DNA of 64,000 bases. Source: Quercus robur. Lineage: Eukaryota; Streptophyta; Magnoliopsida; Fagales; Fagaceae. The first letter of the stretch is position 1, and each line of letters begins with the position of its first letter. A program made the translations under genes and the position numbers. Below the pieces are notes generated by a model. That model saw only the letters and a list, made by a program, of their open reading frames with translations. It was not told where the DNA came from and did not search any database. The DNA lies in NCBI RefSeq assembly GCF_932294415.1, contig NC_065536.1, positions 5,962,974 to 6,026,973 of the forward strand, in the 5' to 3' direction. Of this stretch, positions 43,912-55,700 are shown piece by piece.

Positions 43912-44665
43912 TGTAGGGACACGATTCTCAAACGGCCCAACAAGGACGTTGGGCTCGCACGTGAAGGATCCCTCACAATAAGATTTGTAGAGAGTGGGCT
44001 TGAAAGGCTAGCGTTTGGTCACAGGGCGTTGGGCCAGACCGGACTTTAAGGAAACTCAGATAAGAAAAGGCTTCAGCCTGGATAGCCAAGCCCTACAGCT
44101 TTGTAACTTGAGGGATTAGACTCCTCGGATCATGTCCGAGGAGCACTAATGCCTTTCTCCGGTTACCCGGCGGTGGGTTTTTCGTGGTGGTGTACATATA
44201 TTATCGGGGCATTCTCATCCCTGGAGTTCTTTTTTTTAGGAAGTGAGATGGGCCTCCCCCTCTAATTAGTTTACCTTTCCTTTTATACTAGCCTACGTTC
44301 GATGTCCCTCGTCCACGTGTAGGGTCAACTTTTCCAGGACTGATATTTGTCCCGTCAGTCTAATCCCAGAATTGTTGGGAATGGTTAATAAAGCCTAAAA
44401 ATCCGGTTCTGTTAGGTGCAGAGTCTCATCAGTGAAGGGTATTAAGGACAACTTCCCTGAGATATTTTCTGATCTTTAAAGTTTGCCCGTATACCACTTT
44501 CATCAATGAGACTTTGGGTCTGCCGAGGACCAAGCTATCCTCGGCTGTATCCCTGGGCCATTTTGAGCTTCTTATCTTTGAGCTTGGGCCATGGCCTTCT
44601 TCGGCTTAGGCCTGTGGACTCCCCATAAGCAAGCGGGCCGGGCCCATAAATTATTGGACCCCACA
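43912..44665 (-). repeat. 5' LTR (element on minus strand)
   Basis: This 754-bp LTR is nearly identical to 38406-39160. It is preceded on the left by the PBS and followed by the AATAT target duplication. Confidence 0.9.
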
Positions 44666-44670
44666 AATAT

Positions 44671-45662
44671 ATTTAATTGGTAAATTTAATAGCTAAGAAT
44701 TATAAACAACCCAAATTACTAAACATTAAAAATTTACATAATTCCTCTCAAAAAAAAATTTACATAAGTATTGAATTTTTGTATTTGAAAGCGAGGGAGG
44801 AGGCACCAAATTTCAACCTATCAAAACAAAATGTGTAAAAACTAAGAGTTAAGACCTAGCAATAAGTTTGCATCAATAATCGAAAATAGGTTCATTAGCA
44901 TTGAGATTTGATAAAATTAAAAAGTAATACTTTTTGCAAGGTCTTGCATATCCCTAGGCTAGTTTTGTGAACAACAATCTATATTATGAGTAAATGATGC
45001 ATTTGGAATATAGATTATAACTTCAAGGAGTTTAAAACTTCAATGGATCATGCCATATCTTGACCAAAATCCTTTTTTAACCCTATACCTTCAATAAATC
45101 TCATTTTAGCAATTGTTTTCTTATTTTATTCCAGTATATATTTCAATTGACTCAAACTTGCTAAACCAACTACATTTTTATCCCTCTTGAATTTAATCTA
45201 TTGATTAAGGCAAAGTTCCATAAAAACTCCAGCCTTCTTCAAAATATCCCGTAGGTGAGAAATCTTTGTTGCGATCATATCCCAATAGATTATGGTTAAT
45301 GAAGATCTAATTAATTATGTTCTAACAATTCAAGCTTATGAGTAATTAATCTTTTCAAAGTTTCCTTCAAACTCTATAGCTTCAAAGAGTCCAATATAGT
45401 TACTTGTAGTATAAAAAATATGATGCATTTTATGAACATAATGAAGCAAAAAAGAAAAAAAGAATAAGCATGGAGTTAAATAACCTTGGAGAGTAAAATA
45501 GAACTTGCAGCTTTCATTGTAGGCATATATATATATATATATATATTAGCTTTTTTTGGGTTACTTTATCCTAATTTTTTTTTGACCTAAATTAGATTTT
45601 TTTAATTATGTTTATGTTAATGTCAATACATATTAGCTATCATTTGATGCTTTATCCACACA

Positions 45663-45700
<38 letters not shown>

Positions 45701-46396
45701 AACAACAACAACAACAATTAATGTTTAAATTAGGCTAAAAGTAAAATTGTTACTTTATAAAAAAATTGATACAATACTTATTGTTACTTTATCTAAATAA
45801 GAGTCTTACTTAAACTTAAACTTGTTATGTTAATACATATTAGCTATCATTTGATACTTTATCCACACACAAAAAACAACAATTAACATTTAAATTAAGC
45901 TAAAAGTAAAATTGTTACTTTATAAAAAAAAATTGATACAATACTTATTGTTACTTTATCCAAATAAGTCGATAAGAAAAAATAGAATAAGAGTCTTAAA
46001 TTTAAACTTGTTTGTTAAATGGATTAGATGAAGAATTTTCATTGTAATTAAATTAAAATTTTTATCAACTTAGAAATTATAGGAGAAGATATATATATTT
46101 TAAATCTAAAAAACTAAAAAAAAAAGATCTGCAATTAAAGATGCATTAGAGCGTGTAGTGTAGTAATTTTAAAAAAAGAAAAAAAGAAAGTTATTGTTTT
46201 TTTAATAATACACTACACTTAAAAAATAATGATTAGATGAAGAATTTGGATTGTAATCAAATTAAAAATAGAGATTATAGGAGAAGAAAAATTATATATA
46301 TTTTTTTTAAATCTAAAAATCTAAATAAAAAAAAAATCTACAATTTGGTGAAGTCACTTAGCACAACCACAGCGTCTAAGCCCAACTTTTAATTAT
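44671..46396. other. AT-rich interior of the interrupted Helitron-like element
   Basis: No gene is present. There is a poly(A) tract at 45662-45699 followed by (CAA)n, and an (AT)n tract at 45526-45546. A duplicated segment of about 205 bp ('acatattagctatcatttgat', 'ctttatccacacac', 'taaaagtaaaattgttac') lies at about 45622-45830 and 45831-46010. Confidence 0.5.
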
Positions 46397-48712
46397 AGTA
46401 TTATGCCCGTGCGATGCACGGCTTAATCAAGAATTATGTGTAAATTAATGAAAATAAAAAATTATTATTTTTAATTAAAATTAAATAGATAATAAAAATA
46501 AAGTAATCTTTTACTCTATTTTTTTTTAAACGAAGTAACCTTTTAATTTAAGTTAAACTAGCTTGTAGCTCCATGCATATGCATGGATACACTTAAAGAT
46601 ATACAATAAGATGCATAATATAATTTATATATATAATTTAAATACTACTGATAGTCATTTTTATATTTTGTTAATTCTTTAAAAAAATTTGTAAGGATAT
46701 TATTAGGTATAAAATGTGAATTGTCCATTTTTTATTATTATTATTATTGTGAAGCACTTTTTTTTTTTTTTTTTTTAACGATTCATTTATTCTAGACTTT
46801 TTGGTTTTGCACTTAATAACTTACATGGATGAATATTTATGATGTGGTCTCACATTTGATTCTAAAATTAAGAAATAAAAATCTTTAAGAATAAATAATT
46901 TAGAACACATGGCACAAAATTGGAACTCTAATTTGGAATTATAATATGAGTTTCTCTCAGTTTCACCTATTATTATTATTATATATATAGATATATATAG
47001 ATGACTTCTAATTTTCAATTTTTTTTAGTTATATGATTCTATTTTAGATTAGATGAGACATGTGGCGCAAAATTAAACTCTAATTGAAATTCAATTTTTA
47101 CACTAAATTAACTCACTTGGTACAAAATTCTAAAATTTAGATTTGATAAGACACATGGCGCAAAATTAGACTTTAATTGAATTCTAATTTGAAATTGAAT
47201 TGGATTTTCTCTCTGCTTTACCTATTATTATATATATATAGATAATGAATGAATATTGTGTAAGATTAAGCTTTTATTAATAAATTTAAAAAATCATATA
47301 TAAGTCCAAAATTAATTGAATGAAATATGGTAGATAACTGTGCCACTAATATAAAAGGAGATGCCTAAAAAAATTATAAAGGGAGTTTGCATATTAAAGC
47401 CCATATTTAAATGAAAAACCTTGAATTCAATAATTTTAAAAATTATTGAAAGCATATTTAAGTGATAACCTCAATGTAATAGTTAAGAATTATGAACAAC
47501 TCAAATTACTAAACGTTAAAAAATAAAAGTAGATAAACTTATATACGAATTGAATTTTTGTCTTTGAAAGTGAGGGAGGAGGCACCGAATTTCACCCTAT
47601 CAAAACCAAATGTGTAAATATAAACTTCAAGAAATTTTTTTGAGAAAAACTCAATACCAAGAGTATTGTTTGATTGAGTGTTTTGAAACCTCAAGGAAAC
47701 TCACTATGAAAAAACAAAAAACAAAAAACAAAAAACAAAAACAAAATTAGGAGTTTACTTTTTGAAGTGATAATAGTTACTTGGACGTTCTTAATGAGAA
47801 AAATCATAAATCTGGCCTTATTATTTATAGTGACCTAAAAATCTAAAGATGAGAGACATGGTATAATAAAACTATTATCCATAATCATTCCAATATTTAT
47901 CCAACAAACAAAACTTCAACCAAGAAAAAAAAAGTCGATAAAAAGTTGTTTCTATTTAAAACAATAAATTCAAGTTGTAAAGAAGTTGATATAAAAATCA
48001 AGTTGTTAACATTAATTACAAATATTTTTTTTGTTATACCGTAAAAATCAAGTTGTTAACATTATTAGCTTCTTCTTTTTTTGTTATCCAAAAATTTGAT
48101 ATTTATCCAAAAAATAAATTAAAACAAAATATATTTGAAAAAAAAAAAGTAGATAATAAATTTACTATCAATTCTTCCCGTGTGTATATCCTCCCATTGA
48201 ATTTTTTTTTTTTTTTTAATTCATGGGATTAGCTATACTTCTACATACACTATTACATATTTTAATATTTTATGCTTTGTATTTTTTTCTTTCTTTCTAT
48301 CCTTTTATTTTAGGCTTTGTTGATAATATTTAGATAGATACAATTGTAGGTTGTAGTTGTATGACACCAACCAACTAAATTTACCTCTCAAAGAAAAAAG
48401 CCAAATAAGTACATGTAGTGCAGTAATTAAACAATAAGAAAGTTGCAGTTTTTTTTTTTTAATAATACACTACACTTAAAAAATAAGGGTTAGATGGATT
48501 AGATGAAGAATTTGGATTATAATACATTACACGTAAAAAAATAAGGATTTGATGGATTTGAAAAAGAATTTGGATTGTAATCAAAATTATCAACTTAGAA
48601 ATTATAGGAGAAGAAAAATATTAAAATCTAAAAATTTAAAAAAATTTCTACAATTTGGTGAAGCCACTTGTTGCAACTACGGCTTCTAAGTCCAACTTTT
48701 ATTATATAGTAT
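46397..48712 (-). mobile_element. Helitron-like element (about 2.3 kb)
   Basis: The left end 'attatgcccgtgcgatgcacgg' (46399) contains the dyad ccgtgc/gcacgg expected of a Helitron 3' hairpin on the minus strand. It directly follows the 5' end of the preceding element (acttttaattatag). The right end is 'ggcttctaagtccaactttt' and 'attatatagt' at 48690-48710. The interior shares ordered blocks with 44671-46396, so it is the same family in tandem. There is no Rep/helicase sequence. Confidence 0.5.
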
Positions 48713-48713
48713 A

Positions 48714-49475
48714 TTAGTTGCTAACCTGTGCTATGCATGGGAACCTACCTTTTTGTGAGGTAAACTAAAATAATTTTATAAAATCTTAAATTGATTAAGA
48801 AACTACACCATTGCATGATTTGCTCTTGTATAACTTCAATTTGTGTTACAAATTGATGAAGAAGCCATTGCTTGAACGTGCAATGGTTTATAAAAAATTT
48901 GTCAGACAATTTTAGATACTGCAAAAAAAACTCAAAAATTCAGATATTAAAACTTCCGAAAGACCAAAAAATATTAACGAAAAATTATCAACGTTTGAGT
49001 TTAAGTTTAAGTTAGACTTGTTAGGGAGATAGAGTTTCACTCCTTGTTAAGTTTGAATTAAAAAAATAATTTTGTTTAAAAAAATGATGAGTTTGAGTTT
49101 AAGTTGGACTTGTTAGAGAGATAGAGTTTCACTTCTTGTTAAGTTTGGATTAAACAAAAATAATTTTATTTAAATAAAATGATAATTTTATTCATATATT
49201 GTGCTATCGTGGAAAATTGTGAGAGTTTCAGAGGTTTCGTATATATATATAGATAGATAGATTAAAAAAAAAAATGATGAGTTTGAGTTTAAGTTAGACT
49301 TATTAGAGAGATAGAGTTTCACTCCTTGTTAAGTTTGGACTAAACAAAAAAAAAATTAAATTTAAATAAAACGATAATTTTATTTAAATAAAATGATAAT
49401 TTTATTTAATTATTGTGTTGATGTGGAAAATTATGAGAGTTTCAAAAGATTCGGTTATATATATATATATATATA
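48714..49475 (-). mobile_element. Helitron-like element, relative of 31687-32427
   Basis: It starts 'ttagttgctaacctgtgctatgcatggg' and stays nearly identical to 31687-32400 through 'gaggtaaactaaaataattttataaaatc' and 'gatttgctcttgtataacttcaatttgtg'. The segment 'gagtttgagtttaagtt(a/g)gacttgttagagagatagagtttcact' occurs three times (48985, 49089, 49279), indicating internal tandem growth. The right end abuts the segmental duplication. Confidence 0.5.
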
Positions 49476-49711
49476 TATGTTTAGTAGTAAAGAAATTCAG
49501 TTTCCCTTTGTTTTATAGAATTAACTTATTTCTATTATTATTATTTTTTAATAATTCAATAGTTGGGAGAAGAGAAATTTGAACATTGTATATCTTTATT
49601 AGAAAAACCAGAAATTAACAATTAAATGAAGATGGAAAATTTGAACTATGTGCGTTTTTACTTAGAAAACCCAGAAAATGACAATTAAATGAAGAAGACC
49701 ACTAAAATTGT

Positions 49712-50177
49712 TGTAGGGAATTAAACCGAAATTCCCAATCAGTGAGGAACAAAAAAATAGAGAAAACACACACTAAAGAAAACAATCACTCGCACAAGAC
49801 AATATTTACGTGGTTCGACAATTTGCCTACGTCCACGGAGTTGCAGGGATTTCACTATTATCAGGGAAAAAAATACAAAGTGCGGCTACAGTTTTTTTTT
49901 CTCTCTCTAAAAAAACCACGATGACAACACAATAAACCCTAATCACAAAATTGCGTTTTCTACACAAAATGGGCCAAAAAATATTTTCCCAGGGGCATTG
50001 CCCCCGCACCCCTAAAAGGCTTGTCCATAAGCACTCCGACTTGGGCCTGTCAACCCATGCCTCCGCTCCATAGATTAAGCCTCAAAAAATTTCTCATTAA
50101 AAACCACACAAAATTATTCAGGTCGGGTCGGGTCGTCAAACTAGATCAAACAAAACTAAGCTCCATAAAGCCCAACA
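49712..50177. mobile_element. Solo LTR, 466 bp, with TSD ATTGT
   Basis: The sequence begins TGTAGGGAATTAAACC and ends AAAGCCCAACA, flanked by ATTGT on both sides (49707-49711 and 50178-50182). The left duplicate has the single, unoccupied site 'actaaaattgtgtcgttgc' at about 25190. It includes a 'tttacgtggttcgacaattt' block. No internal domain is left, so it arose by LTR-LTR recombination or is a single LTR copy. It inserted after the duplication. Confidence 0.9.
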
Positions 50178-50577
50178 ATTGTGTTGTTGCAAAAATCATA
50201 TTCAAATCCTAAAAAAGCTCCTCTTTGCACATAGAGTCTATTCCGACATTTTTAACATTATTACCTATTCTCCGTTAGCATTAACTCCTTGACCATCGTT
50301 CGTATTGTTATTGTAAATGGAATCTTTCTTCATAGAAAAGATGATAGAATGATGTTTCTGTCAATTTATGTGTGATATCACGAGTGGAGATTCAAATTTT
50401 AGAATAAAATTGCTAAAAAAACACTAATGTAGCAATAATCATGATTAATGGGTAGAATACAAATTTTAAAAGAAAATTGTTAAAAGTATTGGCAATAAAT
50501 GTGATTGGTGGATTTCAATTATTTCATAAATAAATATTTGAATTATCTTTTTATGATTGATAATATATCAATTTTTA

Positions 50578-51900
50578 TTTTTATTTTTTAATTTTTTGAA
50601 ACAGAAGCTTATCATTCAATTAATCAGAAAAATTAGAATCTTGGTACAAAGCTTCTCTAGCTATTGGAGGAACGTCTTCCATCCAATACATATCCTCAAT
50701 AATATTCTTATCAAATTGAGCTAATACATGAGCTACCCGATTCCCCCCTCTGCTAATACAATCAATCCTTACCTAATGTAAATTTCTAATCAAGTGTTGA
50801 ATATCCCCAATCACATTCTCAAGCATTGACTGATCAATCTTCAAAGTTGAAATAGCTTTCATGGCAGAACTGTTATCTCCTTCAATGACTAATTTAGAGA
50901 AGCCCACATCCACCGCAAACTCAATAACTTTTCTACATGCAAGTAGTTCAGCTTCCCCAGTGCAAAACACTTTCGGTCCCTTAGCAACCATGGCTGCCAT
51001 AACCTCACCTTTCTCATTTTGTATAATTGCACCATATCCGAATCTGTTAAGGCCTGAGAACACCGCTGCATCAAAATTAAGATTGAAGACCGACTCTGGA
51101 GGAGGTTGCTAAGTATCCCGAGCAGATTGCATCCCTTGTTCAGCTCTCATCTGTTCTTGTATAGTCCGAAACTCCTTTAACAGCTCCTTTGCGCAATTGA
51201 TCAACCATCCCGGATCATGGTACTTCCCTCCATGTACAACCCGGTTTCTTTGATTCCAAATCAGCCAAGCTTGGAGCAACATAACCTCCATGTCTTGTAT
51301 CTCAACCCGATCCAGCAAGTATTTCATTAAGTGAATTAAATCAGCTAAACTCGATACCCCTTTCTGCAGAATTTTCAAACTACAGACCACACATCCTTGG
51401 CTGCCTCACATTCCCAAAGAGCATGGATAGCTGACTCTAGAAATCTCATACATATAGGACACATCGCATCACCAATTATTTTTTGCTTTGACAGATTCAG
51501 TTTTGTTGGCAAGATATCATTGCAAGCTCTCCACCCAAACACTTTAATCTTGTTTGGAATCTGAAGCTTCCATAAGGCAGCCCAAACTCGTCTCCCCACG
51601 CAACCCCTTGAGCTCTCAGCTATATTTTCTCCTTGCAATACTTCCCTCGCCACCTTATATGCAGACTTGACAGTAAACAACCCTTTTTTATGATGCAACC
51701 AGATTATAGTGTCTTCCACATCTCTTCGACTTAGTTGGATTCTACAGATGGCTTCAGCATCCTCTTGCTCAAACATGTTCATAATAAATTTAGACCTCCA
51801 AGAATGCAATTCTTGATCAATTAATTCAGCCACACTCACCTCTTGAACCTCATCCTTGACTGGAAACAAAGATGCATTTGTTGGATAATTCGGTATCCAT
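50578..51900 (-). mobile_element. 5'-truncated LINE (zf-RVT and RNase H) with 12-bp TSD
   Basis: It is flanked by TATCAATTTTTA at 50566-50577 and 51901-51912; the left duplicate has the site once (about 25600). On the minus strand, 51869-51375 encodes a zf-RVT domain ('VKSAYKVAREVLQGEN', 'VWAALWKLQIPNKIKVFGWR', 'CPICMRFLESAIHALWECE'). About 51110-50773 encodes RNase H ('FNLNFDAAVFSG', 'GEAELLACRKVIEFA', 'VIEGDNSSAMKAIS') with the expected D, E and D residues. Stops interrupt the frame. The T-rich run at 50578-50599 is the poly(A) tail. This is a classic target-primed, 5'-truncated insertion. Confidence 0.92.
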
Positions 51901-52756
51901 TATCAATTTTTAAATTTAAAGTGGTAAAACTTGTGATAATAGAAAAAGAGAAATGATATTTTATGATCGAGCCATTTTAGAAAGAAAAAAAATCATATTT
52001 TATATTTTTTAATTAGTATTTCCCAATATAAACTAATTAATACTTCCTTACTTTTTTTTTTTTTGAGAAACTAATACTTCCTTACTTAAGCCTTAATTAT
52101 AGAATATATTTTCCATTTTTCGCCTGAATAATAGTGGGTCCGTAGTATATTCCATAATTTTCCTATTAATACGAAAAAAAAAAAAAAAAAACCTGGTTGA
52201 CGCCACAATCGCAGCGTTGCCATGTTAAGAATCAACAACCAAATTTTTGCATCGAATTCAATTACCACAGCTTGCAAATCTAAGAAACGCAGAGATTGAT
52301 GCCCATTGCCATCTTCTCTCACTGCCCAAACCTCCTCAGCGACAATTTATGTATGTATGTACAGTTTGTATAAACTCGTTTCTTGCATTGTGTCTTTGCT
52401 GCTTGCATCACATCACTGACTGATACTAGGAATCATGTTTCCTTAAATAGATAGAAATCGTGTTTCCTCAAAAATCTAAGACATTAGAATATATTCCACT
52501 AGTTTCCAACTCTGAAAAAAAAAAGATAATGTTTTTTGGGATCAAAATATTTGATTTCTAAGTGATCTTTCTCCGATCATAATTTGCCACGCGATCTTAG
52601 TCTTATTTCAGTTGTATAACTTGTAAGAGAAAAGATAACGTTTTCACAACAAAGTTGCAATCTTTCTGAACTCTTTTGCAAGCAAATCTCTTCCTTTATA
52701 AAGTTTGTAAAACCTCAACAAGCATCACTTTGATGAGTTTGATTCATAACAAAGAC

Positions 52757-55700
52757 ATGGCCACCACTCTTCCAAATTCACCACCACCCTCTTCTCTCTT
52801 TGCATCCATAGACATGGGCACTAACTCCTTCAAGCTTCTCATAGTTCGTGCCAACCCATCTGGCCAATTCCTCACACTCAACCACCGCAAAGAACCTGTC
52901 CTCCTTGGCCTTAACTCAACCCCAACAAACCCTTTTGCTATCTCCAACCAATCCCACCTCCTAGCCCTCCAAACCCTCCAAAACTTCCAAAAACTTTTGC
53001 TTTCCCAGCAAGTAATTCCTGAGCACACTCGTTGTGTTGCCACTGCTGCAATACGTGAGGCAACAAATGGGAATGAACTTGTTGAGTGTGTCAAGGAAAA
53101 GGTTGGTCTTGAAGTTGAGGTTTTGTCTGGTGAAGAGGAAGCCAGGCTTGTGTACAAGGGTGTGCTTCAGTTTTTGCCACTTGTTTATGAGAAATTGGTG
53201 TTGGTTATAGATATTGGAGGTGGGTCCACTGAGTTTGTTGTTGGGAAGGGAGGGAAAGTTTGTTTTGGGGCTTCATTGAAGTTGGGGCATGTGAATTTAA
53301 ATGAAAAGTTTGTGAAACATGGTGATCATAATGTTGGGGACATGAGGGAGTTTATTAGGTTGGTTATAGAAGAATCTGGGGTGGTTGAGAGAATCAAGGA
53401 GTTTGGGGGGGTTGAGATGGTAGTAGGGTGTTCTGGTACAATTCGTGCAGTTGAGAAGGCAGTGTTTTATGGATATGCTAAAAGTGAAATGTTTGAGAAT
53501 GACAATGTGGTTTTGTTTGAGGAGTGGAAGAGGGATTGGAGGTTTAGTAGAAGGGAATTGAGCGGTGTGGTTGAGAGGTTATGTGATGGGAGGGAGGGAG
53601 AGAAGGCAAGGAGAGATAAGTTCTTTAATAGGCGGTCAGAGTTTATTGTGGCTGGGGCTGTGTTGTTGGAGGAGATATTTGAGGTGATTGGGATTGAGGA
53701 TATGGAGGTTTCTGGGTATGCATTAGGGGAGGGTGTTATTGCTGAGAGTTTGGGTAAGGTGTATGGTGGTTATGATTTGAATGCCAATGTGAGGTGGAGG
53801 TCTGTTGTGCAGCTTGCAATGAGGTTTAATAGCAAGAAGAGCATGAGAGTTGCTGCTCAGTGTGCTGGCATTGCAAAGGTGTGCTGAATTTTCTTGTTTT
53901 TGTTTCTTTATGAGGTATTTGCTGAAATTTATGTTATACCAGGTATAACGCCTGTTTGGTATTGCTGTATGAAGTAAAACTTTAGTTGTAAGGCTTTTAA
54001 GTTGGAGAAGCTTAACTGAAAAGAGCTATAGCATTTTGTGCTTTTGGCAAATTACAGTGAATAGTGCTTTAAAGTTATGGATTTATAAAGCATGAACAGG
54101 AAATTGTAGAGCTTTTAACTAAAAGCTCTAAATCTCGTTTTTTTTTTTTTTGGTTGTACTTATTGAACCTAATGAGATTGTGGTGATTACCATGTGTCTT
54201 GTACTTATTTTTTTGCACATTAGGATTTGATTTACAATTCAAGAAGTTGAACCTAATGAGATACATAACATTTTTACGGTTTTTCATAGACATTATGATA
54301 TAGGACTGCTTAAAGACATCCAATGATATTAACTAAATGATTGTCCAGGTGATTTTTGAAGGCTTGAGAGAATGTGAAGAGGTTGCTGCCTCCTTGAATG
54401 AAAGGGATCTTGAATACCTTGAAGCTGCCTGTTTGCTTCACAGTGTTGGGCTTTTCATGGGAAAAAAAGGTTACCATAAGCAGACTTATCGAATAATCAT
54501 GGTATGCCTTTTTGTTCTTTAGTTTCGTGTTCCATGATAGTCTTGCATACATGCAAATGAGAGGCTTTATATGGCTATTGAAGAAATCATATATGCTTTG
54601 AGATCTTTGAAAGTTGACAATTTGTCATCTCTAAAACATTTCAGTATCTTGTATTGCATAAATAAAATTATTCTTCTGTTTATTAATCTTTGATCATTTT
54701 GATCTTTTCCATAGGATGGTGGTCATCTTCATGGTTATAGTACTGAGGAGGTCAAGGTATGTTGTCCATTTATCACTATTAGTTCTGCTCTGTCCTTAAT
54801 GATGCATATTTTTAGCGTTCTTTGTGCTACCCCTGGGCCTTGCCTCTGGTGGTTAAGGGTGGATTGGAATTGATATAGATCCATGTTTGTACTCAAACTC
54901 AACTCAGTTGAGCCTTAATCCATAAGGAATAAATAGACTCTGTAATGATAATGATTAGTACATCTGCAGTTAATGGCTCTACTCGCAAGACATCACAGAA
55001 AGAAATTCCCAAAATCTGATCATGCTTCTTTAATAGCATTCTCTAACGAGGTATCTCACTCTATATATTCAGTTAATTATTGTCATTTTTCCTAGTCCTA
55101 TGCAGGAAAGAACTGTTTACATTCCTCCCTACCTTTTTCTTCTATTATTTTCAGGTAAAGCAGAAATTTCGATCTCTTTGTGCAATTGTACGAATTTCTG
55201 TAGCATTGCAGCAGCATCAATGCATAAACATTCAAGAAATGGTCTTTTCAATTTCACATGAAGGTTTCAAATTGGTATGTGCCAGTCTGAATGTCACCTA
55301 GCTAATCATTTAGTTTTGTAGTCTAATGAGAAGTTGCTGGATAATGTATAGCTATTCTATGAAGCTTATGGAATGAGTTTTTTTTCTGCTCTTAGAAAGC
55401 ATCAATTTGGAACATAAAAAGTGGAGTAAAATAAATCTGGTTATGAATGGGAAGTGAATCGTCACATAAAGCTTATGTTGCAGTTTGTTTTGCTGTTCGT
55501 TTTTCTTTTCTTTTCTTTTTTTCTTTTTATGTTTAGTAATAATGCATTATTGAAAGTTAAACAAAAGTGATCCCCAAGTACACAGGAAGTGTACCAAGGA
55601 TGCAACAAAGTTTCAACTAAAACTACATAAATCTAAAAAATCATCTGAGGTAGAAAAATAATGGCCAGTTAAGGCAGCTGATCAATCAAACATGGATTGT

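Larger units (their letters stand above)
38406..44665 (-). mobile_element. Non-autonomous Tat-like Gypsy LTR retrotransposon, 6,260 bp
   Basis: The two LTRs (38406-39160 and 43912-44665) are flanked by the 5-bp target duplication AATAT (38401-38405 and 44666-44670). Orientation is minus: next to the right LTR is a primer-binding site TTGGCGCCGTCTGTGGGG (43893-43910 on the complement), and next to the left LTR is a purine-rich tract on the minus strand (39161-39178, AGGGTTTTGAGGGGCTAT). By eye the LTRs differ at 8 substitutions and one T-run indel over about 754 bp, roughly 1 percent, so insertion is recent. No gag, protease, RT, RNase H or integrase is present. The 4.75-kb interior instead holds the minisatellite and two plus-strand (antisense) ORF modules. 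Assignment to Tat rests on PBS type and antisense ORFs. Confidence 0.85.
38302..46398 (-). mobile_element. Helitron-like element split by an LTR retrotransposon
   Basis: The left end CTAGTATTATGCTCGTACAA (38302) and following 'cttaatcaagaatcatgtgtaaac' match the end at 46397. The right end 'cacagcgtctaagcccaac' (46370-46390) matches 35790 and 48690. The LTR element 38406-44665 is inserted near the 3' end. Removing it leaves about 1.8 kb. That interior shares blocks with the neighbour 46397-48712, such as 'agggaggaggcacc' and 'aatacactacacttaaaaaataa', so the two are the same family. It contains a poly(A) run of about 38 and a direct duplication of about 205 bp at 45622-46010. Confidence 0.5.

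Noticed and set aside
32101-49475. Interspersed short repeats as a CRISPR array
   Set aside because: The repeats are transposon blocks of irregular spacing in a plant nuclear genome; no repeat-spacer regularity exists.
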